From the NCBI GenBank assembly GCA_003978395.1, contig QNZV01000022.1:1-14756 (forward strand): a stretch of DNA of 14,756 nucleotides, given 5' to 3'. The notes beneath the pieces are model-generated. The model saw only the letters and a program-made list of their open reading frames with translations, was not told the origin of the DNA and did no database searches. A program made the position numbers and the translations under genes. Below, one piece after another: positions 1 through 7,529 of this stretch. This stretch comes from Sulfurovum sp. Its GTDB lineage: Bacteria; Campylobacterota; Campylobacteria; Campylobacterales; Sulfurovaceae. Each line of letters starts with the position of its first letter. Position 1 is the stretch's first letter.

Positions 1-353
1 ACTGGAATAATTTGCCTTGTACTCTCATGTAGACCAAAGACATTGGTTTCAAACTGTTTTCTTAAGACATCAGTTTCTATATCTTCCAATGCACCTGCTT
101 GACCATACCCTGCATTATTAAACCAGACATCTATTTTCCCATCTTCTTCTAAAACATTCTCGATAACTCTTGTAATGTCATGAGGATTGGTTACATCCAA
201 TTGCATTGAATGTTCCAAACCTGCACCCCTAAGTACCGATAAATGAGCAGAATTTCTAACCGTTGCGTATACTTTAATACCTTGGGATTGTAGATATTTG
301 GCTGTTGCTAAACCTATTCCAGTAGAACAGCCTGTAATGACAATATTAATCAT
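1..353 (-). CDS. SDR-family oxidoreductase, N-terminal part (cut by window edge)
   Basis: The first 117 residues of a short-chain dehydrogenase/reductase are present; the rest lies beyond base 1. The cofactor-binding TGxxxGxG motif is seen as TGCSTGIG at residues 7-14, behind the usual beta-strand start MINIVI. NNAG at residues 79-82 and the catalytic-type Asn in FETNVFG (about residue 104) are also family hallmarks. The catalytic Tyr-x-x-x-Lys is not in the window. The family uses NAD(P)H on alcohols or ketones; the substrate cannot be told from this part. The ATG lies one base past the trpC stop codon, so it is almost certainly co-transcribed and perhaps translationally coupled with trpC. 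Nothing links it to tryptophan synthesis beyond position. Confidence 0.85.
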   Translation of the reverse strand, partial: MINIVITGCSTGIGLATAKYLQSQGIKVYATVRNSAHLSVLRGAGLEHSMQLDVTNPHDITRVIENVLEEDGKIDVWFNNAGYGQAGALEDIETDVLRKQFETNVFGLHESTRQIIP

Positions 354-354
354 T

Positions 355-1152
355 TTACTCTTTTCCGTATTTCAAATCTTTTACAGCTTGTGTAACATCA
401 TCTTGACGCATAAAGTGTTCTCCGACTAAAAAGGCATCTGCTCCCACAGAACTAAGCTCTTTAACCATTTCATGGTCAGTAATTCCACTCTCTGCTACAA
501 TAATTTTATTTTTAGGAATCAGAGGAATAAGCTTCTCACTCAATTTCATATCCATCTCAAAGGTCTCTAAATTACGATGGTTAATTCCTATAATATCTGC
601 TCCAGAAAAAATAGCTTTGGTTAAATCTTTTTTATCGTGTATCTCAACCAATGCTTCCATCCCTAAATGCCTTGTATAGTTAATTAACTCTTTTAACTCT
701 TTTCTAGTTAATGCCATAGCAATTAAAAGTACATAGTCTGCCCCAAAAGCCAAAGCCTCTACCAGTTGATACTTATCTACAATAAAATCTTTACGAAGCA
801 GAGGGATTGAGGTATAACGACGCACCATCCCTAAATACTCTTTATCTCCTTGAAAGAAATGTGGTTCTGTCAAAATAGAGAGTGAATCTGCTCCACCTTT
901 TTCATATGCTTGACCAAGAACCATTGGGTCAAAATCTTCTCTAATAATCCCTTTACTCGGACTTGCTTTTTTCACTTCTGCAATAATTCGATAAGGATTA
1001 TCTTTTGTAGATTTCAACGCTGTTTTTATATCTTTGGGAGCAAATGGATTGTATGCCAGAGAGCGTCCCAACCACTCCAAAGGATATTCCACCTTTCTCT
1101 TTTCCAAATCTTCTTTTGTTTTTTTGATAATTTCATCTAATATTTGTGCCAT
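355..1152 (-). CDS. trpC: Indole-3-glycerol phosphate synthase
   Basis: This enzyme closes the indole ring, turning carboxyphenylamino-deoxyribulose phosphate into indole-3-glycerol phosphate in tryptophan synthesis. The 265 residues match a monofunctional TrpC TIM barrel. Visible motifs are IIAEVKKASPSKG (56-68, with E59 and the substrate Lys), LLRKDF (118-123, with the catalytic-type K121), LVEIH (168-172, E170), IGINHRNL (188-195, N191) and VAESGI (219-224, E221). All the expected catalytic positions are therefore present. The ATG is preceded by a clear GAGGG ribosome site. It follows the TPR lipoprotein gene by 28 bases and sits one base before the SDR gene, in an operon with no other trp gene. 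That isolated position is a context observation; enzyme identity is secure. Confidence 0.96.
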   Translation of the reverse strand: MAQILDEIIKKTKEDLEKRKVEYPLEWLGRSLAYNPFAPKDIKTALKSTKDNPYRIIAEVKKASPSKGIIREDFDPMVLGQAYEKGGADSLSILTEPHFFQGDKEYLGMVRRYTSIPLLRKDFIVDKYQLVEALAFGADYVLLIAMALTRKELKELINYTRHLGMEALVEIHDKKDLTKAIFSGADIIGINHRNLETFEMDMKLSEKLIPLIPKNKIIVAESGITDHEMVKELSSVGADAFLVGEHFMRQDDVTQAVKDLKYGKE

Positions 1153-1180
1153 GTTTCCCTCTTATTCTTGTTTTAACTTA

Positions 1181-2533
1181 CTACTCTTTGCATTTCTCAC
1201 GAATTGCATTCCAATGTGTACGAATCTCTTTTTCATCTAAACCTTCTATTTCAATAACTCTTTTCATTAATTTTAACGCTTTTTTACAATATCCAAGCTT
1301 ATAATATCCCCATGCTAAAGAGTCTAAATAGTCACTACTATCGGGCTGTTCAATCAATGCTTTTTCAATAATCTTAATACCCTTTTTAATATCAATCTCT
1401 TTATCAATTAAAATATATCCATAATAGTTCAAATAAACAGTATTTTCAATACCTTTTTTGATAGCTATTTCAAAACGATTAACAAACTCTTCTAGCATAG
1501 CTTTGTCATTTTTATCAGGAGTTGATTCGTATAGTCTCATCGCTGATTCAGCATACCACTTTGGGTCATTGCTCTCTAACATTATTTTTTTAGAGAGTCT
1601 ATCTGCTTTATTAAATGATTTATGTTGCATATACAAAGAGTAGAGTAATTCAGGATTCTCATAGTCACTTTTCAAAAATTTAACAGCTCCATCATAATCC
1701 TTTATCTGCATATAGCTATCAACTGCTTTCTCTGCATAAATATCTTTTTTTGTAGATTTATAGAGTCCTTTATATAAAGGTATTATCTTGGAAATATTAT
1801 TCTGTTGAAAATAGATAGAGATAAGCTGTAAACATACTTTTTCACTACATTCACGATTTCTTATATGATTTTCCAATCGAAGAGTTGCCTCAGAAATATC
1901 TCCCATATAATTAACCAATATCGTCGTAATTTTCAATAAAATATTTTCGTTATATGTTCTAGTATATGCTTCTGTTAATAACTCTACAGCTTTTGAATAA
2001 TCTTTTGTAAAGATATATGGATTTGCAGAGAGTTCAAAATCTACAGCCTCTGTTGATTGAGCCAAGAGCAATAGAGTTACACTTTTTGCTTCATTGTATT
2101 TTTTCTCATATAAATACGAAGAGAGTAACAATCTTTTAGCTACTAAATTTTCAGGATGCATTGTAACATACTCCTTTAGCTTTATAATATTATCTGATGT
2201 TAATCCTGAATAGAGAGCTGTCTTTAACTCTTTTAAAAGATATTCATCTTTTCCTGTCTCATTATAAAGTTTTTTATAATAATAATTACTCTTCTTAAAA
2301 TCATTGCTTTGTTCATAAAAAATAGCTTTAATAATCCAATTATCTTCATATTTTGTTGTATATTTCAATTTATCTTTGTTATTCGAAAAATTTTTAGGAT
2401 TATATGTTGCCAAATCTTCTATAGGTACAACTTGACTTTTTGGTACATATCTACTACATCCTACAACCACTAAAGCTATGAGTATTACGAGTAGTAAAGT
2501 TACTCTACTTTTCAATCTATTATTCCTGGGCAT
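1181..2533 (-). CDS. Tetratricopeptide-repeat lipoprotein
   Basis: A 450-residue predicted lipoprotein. The N-terminus has basic residues, a hydrophobic run (about 11-24) and a lipobox-like VVGC with the lipidated Cys at 26, so it is likely membrane-anchored outside the cytoplasm. The rest is almost wholly helical with degenerate TPR-like helix pairs, for example around residues 66-99, 133-165 and 172-205, and a clearer pair near 385-432 (LAWGYYKLGYCKKALKLMKR). TPR proteins act as scaffolds for protein contacts; the partner is unknown. The ATG given overlaps the upstream YkgJ-type gene by 22 bases. A TTG at 2515 (codon 7), whose TTGA overlaps the upstream stop codon and which has AGGA eight bases before it, is an alternative start that keeps the signal sequence. 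Function is not assigned. Confidence 0.85.
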   Translation of the reverse strand: MPRNNRLKSRVTLLLVILIALVVVGCSRYVPKSQVVPIEDLATYNPKNFSNNKDKLKYTTKYEDNWIIKAIFYEQSNDFKKSNYYYKKLYNETGKDEYLLKELKTALYSGLTSDNIIKLKEYVTMHPENLVAKRLLLSSYLYEKKYNEAKSVTLLLLAQSTEAVDFELSANPYIFTKDYSKAVELLTEAYTRTYNENILLKITTILVNYMGDISEATLRLENHIRNRECSEKVCLQLISIYFQQNNISKIIPLYKGLYKSTKKDIYAEKAVDSYMQIKDYDGAVKFLKSDYENPELLYSLYMQHKSFNKADRLSKKIMLESNDPKWYAESAMRLYESTPDKNDKAMLEEFVNRFEIAIKKGIENTVYLNYYGYILIDKEIDIKKGIKIIEKALIEQPDSSDYLDSLAWGYYKLGYCKKALKLMKRVIEIEGLDEKEIRTHWNAIREKCKE

Positions 2534-2895
2534 TCTTTTTTTACCTCTTCTTTATCGTTCTTAAATGTCTCCCAAAATGGAAAAGTTCGACATTGGCGTG
2601 GTCTTACAGGATATATTGTACACTGTTTTTTATTATTATCAAAAAAAATACACGCATAGTTATCATCATCCAACTTTTTTTCTATTAAAGAGTAGCGATG
2701 TTTAACTTTTTTAAGATACATTGTAGCAAATTCTTCTAAAGTTAATTCTAAAAATTCAGCCATTTTTTCAATTTCTGGGTATTTAGCCCATATATAACCT
2801 GTTGCACCTGTACAACAGGCACCCCCACAAGCTTCGCAAGCAGAGGGTGTAAACTTATAATTATAGCCATCTTGTGTTAAAAATTCACTATTCAT
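2512..2895 (-). CDS. YkgJ-family cysteine-cluster protein
   Basis: A 127-residue protein with eight cysteines arranged as in the YkgJ (UPF0153) family. An N-terminal cluster has C20, C23, C27 and C28 in CEACGGACC. A C-terminal cluster has C82, C92 and C102 around QCTIYPVRPRQCRTFPFW, and C122 lies near the end. The family is thought to bind a metal, zinc or an iron-sulfur cluster, but its biochemical role is poorly known. Length is typical. The ATG lies two bases after the methyltransferase stop codon, and the 3' end overlaps the TPR lipoprotein gene, so the three genes form one tight operon. No regulatory element is visible inside it. Family assignment is secure; the molecular job is not. Confidence 0.9.
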   Translation of the reverse strand: MNSEFLTQDGYNYKFTPSACEACGGACCTGATGYIWAKYPEIEKMAEFLELTLEEFATMYLKKVKHRYSLIEKKLDDDNYACIFFDNNKKQCTIYPVRPRQCRTFPFWETFKNDKEEVKKECPGIID

Positions 2896-2897
2896 AT

Positions 2898-3593
2898 TTA
2901 ATAATCTCCTTTAATACTTTGTGTTTTTGCTTTTAAAAAAGCCTCTTTTGGCTCTTTTAAATAGTTACTACTACTATCAAAAACAATCAATGGTGGCATT
3001 ATTTTTGTTAGTGATTTAGAGTTCATACGTGCAGAAATCATTACTAATTTTGACTCTCTATCAATTTTAGAATGTACAAAACGTAAAACTTCTGGATTAA
3101 TCTTATTCTCTTTTAAAGCATATAAAACTCTATCAATCTGTTTGGCATCATAACAAAAAATAAAGCGTCCTCTTGGCGTAAGAACCTTTTTAACTTTGGA
3201 AATAAACTCAAAAATAGGCAAATGGTGTGCATAACGAGCAATATTCAGATGTTCATTCTCACTTTGAACTACAGCTGAATCATAAAAAGGTGGATTTGAG
3301 ACTACAAAATCAAATTTTTTATCTTCAGAAAACTCTATAAAATCTCCTAAATAGGCATCAACTTCTAACTTATTTATCTTATAATTATGTTCTGCATACT
3401 TCAACATACTTTTCTGTTTATCTATAATCGTAGTAGAGATATTAAAATCCCTAGAAAGTAAAAGAGAGACAATACCAACACCACAACCAACATCTAAGAG
3501 TGAACCTTTTAGTTGAAATTGAGAGATGAAATCATATAGAAAAATAGAATCACTATTATAAGCATACCCATTTGTTGGTTGGTAAAGATACAA
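2898..3593 (-). CDS. TrmN6/YfiC-like tRNA adenine-N6 methyltransferase
   Basis: A 231-residue class I SAM-dependent methyltransferase. The N-terminal YQPTNGYAYNSDSIFLYDF stretch (4-22) is typical of the YfiC/TrmN6 group. The SAM loop is LLDVGCGVG (32-40), an acidic ribose-binding residue follows in IIDK (D59), and NPPF at 100-103 is the catalytic motif of amino-group (adenine N6) methyltransferases. E. coli TrmN6 makes m6A37 in tRNA1(Val). The same substrate is inferred here, but other RNA targets of this fold cannot be excluded. The start is TTG at 3591-3593: an in-frame TAA lies two codons upstream, no ATG precedes the conserved N-terminus, and AAAGGG lies six bases before it. It is the first gene of the minus-strand operon and is divergent from bpt. 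Confidence 0.82.
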   Translation of the reverse strand: MYLYQPTNGYAYNSDSIFLYDFISQFQLKGSLLDVGCGVGIVSLLLSRDFNISTTIIDKQKSMLKYAEHNYKINKLEVDAYLGDFIEFSEDKKFDFVVSNPPFYDSAVVQSENEHLNIARYAHHLPIFEFISKVKKVLTPRGRFIFCYDAKQIDRVLYALKENKINPEVLRFVHSKIDRESKLVMISARMNSKSLTKIMPPLIVFDSSSNYLKEPKEAFLKAKTQSIKGDY

Positions 3594-3652
3594 ATTTTAC
3601 CCTTTCGTTTTATAAATAGATGAAATTTTACTATAAATTGATAATTTTTAGA

Positions 3653-3658
3653 TAAAAT
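3653..3658 (+). promoter_or_regulatory. Candidate -10 box of bpt, close to the start codon
   Basis: TAAAAT lies seven bases before the bpt ATG at 3666, so transcription would begin at or next to the start codon. There is no Shine-Dalgarno sequence in the 30 bases upstream. A second candidate, TATAAA at 3632-3637, would give a short leader of about 20 bases, still without a ribosome site. The shared gap 3594-3665 also has to hold the promoter of the divergent methyltransferase operon. Confidence 0.4.
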
Positions 3659-3665
3659 TCTTTTT

Positions 3666-4415
3666 ATGAACGATACAACTTTTACGGGTATCCCCCCATT
3701 ATCAACTGATTTTTGTATGTTAGATTATGAATGTGCTTACCTTGATGGAAAGTCTGTACGTATGCACTATAAACATATAGAAGAAGCAACCAAAGAGTAC
3801 AACACAGCACTTATTAATCGTGGTTGGCGTCGTTTTGGATGTTATTATTTCCATCCTATTTGTAATGGATGTAATGAATGCAAATCTATTAGAATAGATG
3901 TAAAAAATTTCAAACTTCGTAAATCACAAAAAAAAGCAATTAAACGAAATAAAGCAACTGAAATTATTATTCAAAAACCTACTCTTTCTCAAGCTCATAT
4001 TGATTTATACAATAAATACCATGCTTTTAAACAAAAAAAAGATGATTGGTCTCATCGTAATATCTCTCCACGTGAATACCGAGAAAACTTTGTAGAAGGG
4101 GCTTATGACTTTGGAAAAGAGGTTCTTTATATTAAAGATGACAAACTTATAGGTGTAGATTTAATTGATATTTTAGATGATGGCATCTCCTCTATATATT
4201 TTTATTATGACCCTGATTATCCAGAACTCTCTTTGGGAACTTACTCTCTTCTCTATCAAGTAGAACTTGCAAAGATACTAGAACTTCCTTGGATTTATTT
4301 AGGATATTGGGTTGATGGGTGTAAAGCATTTGCTTATAAACCAAATTTTCAGCCTCAAGAGATACTGGATGGTTTCCCAAATATCAATACCCTTAGTCAA
4401 TGGGAAAAATTTTAA
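3666..4415 (+). CDS. bpt: Bpt, aspartate/glutamate leucyltransferase (ATE family)
   Basis: This enzyme transfers leucine (possibly arginine) from aminoacyl-tRNA to the N-terminal Asp or Glu of proteins, marking them for the ClpS/ClpAP N-degron pathway in the cytoplasm. The 249 residues show the family N-terminal domain: CAYLDGKSVRMHY (23-35), then a long helix to NRGWRRFGCYYFHP (51-64), and the cysteine group C66, C69, C72 in CNGCNEC. The C-terminal GNAT-like half includes DLIDILDDGISSIYFYYDP and LPWIYLGYWVDGCKAFAYK. Length and order match Bpt. Leu versus Arg specificity cannot be read here; most bacterial Bpt-type enzymes use Leu. It appears monocistronic, divergent from the methyltransferase operon. 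The start lacks a ribosome site and may be leaderless. Confidence 0.93.
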   Translation: MNDTTFTGIPPLSTDFCMLDYECAYLDGKSVRMHYKHIEEATKEYNTALINRGWRRFGCYYFHPICNGCNECKSIRIDVKNFKLRKSQKKAIKRNKATEIIIQKPTLSQAHIDLYNKYHAFKQKKDDWSHRNISPREYRENFVEGAYDFGKEVLYIKDDKLIGVDLIDILDDGISSIYFYYDPDYPELSLGTYSLLYQVELAKILELPWIYLGYWVDGCKAFAYKPNFQPQEILDGFPNINTLSQWEKF

Positions 4416-4494
4416 ATAAAAATAAATTTAAATAATATAAAATATTTTTACTTATTTTCTTTATATTATTTTGTGTTTATAAATATGTGTTTTT

Positions 4495-4506
4495 TCACGA
4501 TTGTGA
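4495..4506. promoter_or_regulatory. Palindrome TCAC-N4-GTGA, possible operator
   Basis: A perfect 4+4 inverted repeat, TCACGATTGTGA, sits inside T-rich flanks in the 193-base gap between bpt and the small exported-protein gene, about 100 bases before the latter. It is the only GC-containing patch in an otherwise nearly pure A/T stretch. The half-sites resemble those of some dimeric regulators, but the orientation is the reverse of a CRP/FNR site. It could be chance. The rest of the gap (4416-4608) holds AT-rich promoter-like sequence and nothing else that I recognise. Confidence 0.2.
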
Positions 4507-4608
4507 CACTTTTTTATATATTTCATATAAAAATATTCTATATTTTAATCTTATTTTACGTTATTTCAGCCATAATATATTTATAGATAAATTATGGAGA
4601 AAAACTAA

Positions 4609-5103
4609 ATGTTAGCTAAAAGAAATATTCTAATATCAACATTACTAGCACTATCACTACTAACAAACAGTACAACAGCAAATGGATTAAAATGTTCAGA
4701 TGGAAAATGTTACATAGATGTATCAAGATTTGCTCCATCAAAAAATATGCCTAAAAAAATAAATACCTTTAAAAAATTAGATAAAAAGTTAGACAGTACC
4801 ATTCGTGTAAAAAATGATACAGAGTTCGATATTATTTTTGCAAAATCATATGTTAAGCAAGATAACGAGATATTAACTCCATTAACTGAGGAGGAGGAAA
4901 ATACTATTATACCTGCTCCTGAAAAATTTGTTGCAACCCCAGAGGAAAAAGATTTATATTATAAGCAACAGAGAGAGAGGGGTATTGAGTTAGAGTTAAT
5001 AGAACCATCTTTACCAATGTCTCTCTATTATTGCCTAGACAATAAAGAACCTATTTTTGATGAGAGTGCAAGGCAATTTAACTGTATTGTCTCTAACAGT
5101 TAA
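4609..5103 (+). CDS. Small exported protein of unknown function
   Basis: I do not recognise this 164-residue protein. It starts with a clear Sec-type signal peptide: K4 and R5, a hydrophobic run at 7-18, and a likely cut after TTA (residue 24). The mature part is soluble and highly charged, with a KCSDGKCYIDVSRFAP segment right after the cut and an acidic, proline-containing middle (about 91-112). Four cysteines (C29, C34, C142, C159) would suit two disulfides in the periplasm. The start is well supported: ATG with GGAG nine bases upstream. A possible -10, CATAAT, lies at 4571-4576. It is a single gene between bpt and the convergent purL, so context gives no function. Exported status is confident; role unknown. 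Confidence 0.78.
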   Translation: MLAKRNILISTLLALSLLTNSTTANGLKCSDGKCYIDVSRFAPSKNMPKKINTFKKLDKKLDSTIRVKNDTEFDIIFAKSYVKQDNEILTPLTEEEENTIIPAPEKFVATPEEKDLYYKQQRERGIELELIEPSLPMSLYYCLDNKEPIFDESARQFNCIVSNS

Positions 5104-5124
5104 ACAAGATTTAAATATCTTGTT
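5103..5124. terminator. Inverted repeat at the convergent 3' ends of the exported-protein gene and purL
   Basis: AACAAGAT at 5103-5110 pairs with ATCTTGTT at 5117-5124 across a six-base loop. It covers the last base of the upstream stop codon and the last codons and stop of purL. Its place between converging genes suits a bidirectional transcription stop. Neither side has the U-run of a classical intrinsic terminator, and an eight-pair AT-rich stem is weak, so confidence is low. Confidence 0.3.
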
Positions 5125-7339
5125 CAACCACCTCTTTAAAGCTTTTAAAATATACCTCTTTTAGCTTATCTAAACTCATCTCAACACTGTTGATTTTAAA
5201 TTTATCTCCACCCACTTTACCAATAATATCTGTTTTTAAACCAAGCTCTTTTGCCATTTCAATAACAGTTTCAAGATTCTCTTTACTGTTAACCTCTAAA
5301 ATAGCTCTACTTTGAGACTCTTCAAAAATTGCTCTTTCATCTCCAACTCTGATACCAACAGTTACACCTTTACCCGAAACGGCTGACATTTTAGCCAAAG
5401 CAATTGCCAATCCACCAGAACTTAAATCTTTTGCAGAGGATAATAAATCTTTTGCATTCGCTTCTATCACTAAATCCCAAAGTTTAAGCTCTTTGGCATA
5501 ATCTATATCGCTTAGAGTACCTGTTGTCTCTTCAAACAGCTCTTTGACATACAAAGAACCACCAAACTCCATATTTGTCTCTCCAATAAGAATTAAATGA
5601 TTTTCATCTGATTGAAATGAAGAAGGAAGTACTCTGTTTTGGTCTTCATTTAGCCCAACCATTGCAATAGCAGGTGTGGGGAAAACAGAAACACCATTCG
5701 TCTCATTGTACAAAGATACATTTCCTGAAACAACAGGAGTATTAAGCTCTAAACATGCCTCTTTAATTCCCTCACAAGCTTGTGCAAACTGCCACATAAC
5801 CTCAGGATTTTCAGGGTTACCAAAGTTTAGACAATCAGTAATAGAGAGTGGTCTAGCCCCAGACATTGCAACATTTCGTCCAGACTCCATAACAGCCAAT
5901 GCTCCCCCTTTTGCAGGATCAATATAACAGTAACGTGGGTTACAATCAGCAGACATTGCCAATGCTTTACCATTCTCTTTAATACGAATAGAAGAGGCAT
6001 CTAAGCTTCCTGGTGCTTTTGTTGTATTGGTCTGTACCATAGAATCATATTGGTCATAAATCCACGCTTTATCAACCACTTCCATAGAAGCTATAAGCTT
6101 TTCAAATGCCACTTGATTATCCACCTCATCATAAGAGTCAAGAGTTTTTTCTGAAATCTCATCCAAGTAGGTAGGTCGTGATGTTGGTCGGTCTAAAATA
6201 GGAGCCTCTTCACTTACAGGAGCAATTGGCATGTCACACACTTTGTCTCCATGCCAAAAAAGTTCCATATTTCCCGTATTGGTTACCTCTCCAATAACGG
6301 CTACATCTAAATCCCACTTTTCAAAAATATCAATAACCTCTTGCTCTTTACCTCTCTTGACACAAACAAGCATACGCTCTTGTGATTCAGAAAGCATAAA
6401 GTCATAAGGAGTCATCCCCTCTTCACGTGCAGGAACTTGGTCAAGATTCATTATCATCCCCGAACCACTTTTCCCTGCCATTTCAAAAGCAGAACTTGTA
6501 AGCCCAGCCGCCCCCATATCTTGAATTCCAACAACAACATCTTTGGTCTTAAAAAGCTCTAAACACGCTTCAAGGAGAAGTTTTTCAATAAAGGGGTCTC
6601 CTACTTGAACTGTTGGACGTAATGACTTTGACTCTTCTGTAAAGCTATCTGAACTCATTACAGCTCCACCCAAACCATCACGACCTGTTTTAGAACCTAC
6701 ATACATTACAGTATTTCCAATACCTTCTGCAACCCCCAAGAAAATTTCATCTGATTTACATAGACCAAGGGCAAATGCATTGACTAAAATATTTCCATTG
6801 TAAGAGTCATCAAAAGAGACTTCTCCCCCAATTGTTGGTACACCCATACAGTTTCCATAACCACCAATACCCTCACTTACACCTTTAACCAAATGACGTT
6901 GATATTTTGAAATATTGTCACTGTTTTTAATATTTCCAAAACGTAAAGCATTCATATTCGCCACAGGTCTAGCACCCATAGTAAATACATCTCTCAAAAT
7001 TCCACCTACACCAGTAGCTGCCCCTTGAAAAGGTTCTATAAAGCTTGGGTGATTGTGTGATTCCATCTTAAATACAGCAGCCATTCCACCACCAATATCT
7101 ATAACACCAGCATTTTCTCCAGGTCCTTGAATAACCCATGGAGCTTTGGTAGGGAAACCATTAAGGTATTTTTTGCTCGATTTATAAGAACAGTGTTCAG
7201 ACCACATTGCTGAAAAGATTCCAAGTTCTACAATATTTGGATGTCGTCCATCAAGAATTTCTAATATATGTGTATAGTCTAATTGACTTAATTTATGATT
7301 TTGTAATACTTCATCTAAATTTTCTAATGGTTTTGACAT
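5111..7339 (-). CDS. purL: Phosphoribosylformylglycinamidine synthase subunit PurL
   Basis: PurL is the ATP-using amidotransferase-acceptor subunit of FGAM synthase. It converts FGAR to FGAM in purine synthesis with ammonia supplied by PurQ, in complex with PurS. At 742 residues it is the small type that needs separate PurS and PurQ, neither of which is in this window. Motifs: WSEHCSYKSS (46-55, with H49), GPGENAGVIDIGGG (72-85), KMESHNHPS (91-99), then a second AIRS-like half with DCLNFGNPENP and a DLSSGGLAIALAKM segment near the C-terminus. The ATG has AGGA nine bases upstream. It converges on the exported-protein gene and is divergent from the pqi operon. The sequence is intact and ordinary. 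Confidence 0.97.
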   Translation of the reverse strand: MSKPLENLDEVLQNHKLSQLDYTHILEILDGRHPNIVELGIFSAMWSEHCSYKSSKKYLNGFPTKAPWVIQGPGENAGVIDIGGGMAAVFKMESHNHPSFIEPFQGAATGVGGILRDVFTMGARPVANMNALRFGNIKNSDNISKYQRHLVKGVSEGIGGYGNCMGVPTIGGEVSFDDSYNGNILVNAFALGLCKSDEIFLGVAEGIGNTVMYVGSKTGRDGLGGAVMSSDSFTEESKSLRPTVQVGDPFIEKLLLEACLELFKTKDVVVGIQDMGAAGLTSSAFEMAGKSGSGMIMNLDQVPAREEGMTPYDFMLSESQERMLVCVKRGKEQEVIDIFEKWDLDVAVIGEVTNTGNMELFWHGDKVCDMPIAPVSEEAPILDRPTSRPTYLDEISEKTLDSYDEVDNQVAFEKLIASMEVVDKAWIYDQYDSMVQTNTTKAPGSLDASSIRIKENGKALAMSADCNPRYCYIDPAKGGALAVMESGRNVAMSGARPLSITDCLNFGNPENPEVMWQFAQACEGIKEACLELNTPVVSGNVSLYNETNGVSVFPTPAIAMVGLNEDQNRVLPSSFQSDENHLILIGETNMEFGGSLYVKELFEETTGTLSDIDYAKELKLWDLVIEANAKDLLSSAKDLSSGGLAIALAKMSAVSGKGVTVGIRVGDERAIFEESQSRAILEVNSKENLETVIEMAKELGLKTDIIGKVGGDKFKINSVEMSLDKLKEVYFKSFKEVVEQDI

Positions 7340-7517
7340 TATTTATGTTCCTAATTTATGGGGGATTTTTCTGCGTTATTTTAGTCAAAAAATGATGAAA
7401 AGGGGATGAAAACAACAAAAGAGCTATAAATTTATATATCTAATTACTCAACATGTAAATAATTAAGAACTCTTCTACTAATAAATTGTAATAATCAAAA
7501 CATAAAGAAACATATCT

Positions 7518-7523
7518 TATAAT
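7518..7523 (+). promoter_or_regulatory. -10 box of the pqi operon, predicted leaderless start
   Basis: A consensus TATAAT ends six bases before the ATG at 7530. With the usual spacing, transcription would start at the A of the ATG, giving a leaderless mRNA. No Shine-Dalgarno-like sequence occurs upstream, and no other good -10 is seen in the 190-base gap. That gap (7340-7529) otherwise holds AT-rich sequence and the purL ribosome site. No clear -35 is seen, which is usual for sigma-70 promoters of Campylobacterota. Confidence 0.6.
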
Positions 7524-7529
7524 CTATCT

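Noticed and set aside
910..1240. Plus-strand open frames over trpC and the TPR gene end
   Set aside because: They lie antisense to well-supported genes, have a Phe/Cys-rich composition typical of shadow frames, and lack ribosome sites.
7207..7395. Plus-strand open frame crossing the purL start
   Set aside because: It is antisense to the PurL N-terminus and ends in the gap; no ribosome site or family resemblance.
7340..7529. Riboswitch or small RNA in the purL-pqiA gap (for example a purine riboswitch)
   Set aside because: No conserved purine aptamer core or stable stems could be recognised; the gap is only AT-rich with short simple palindromes.
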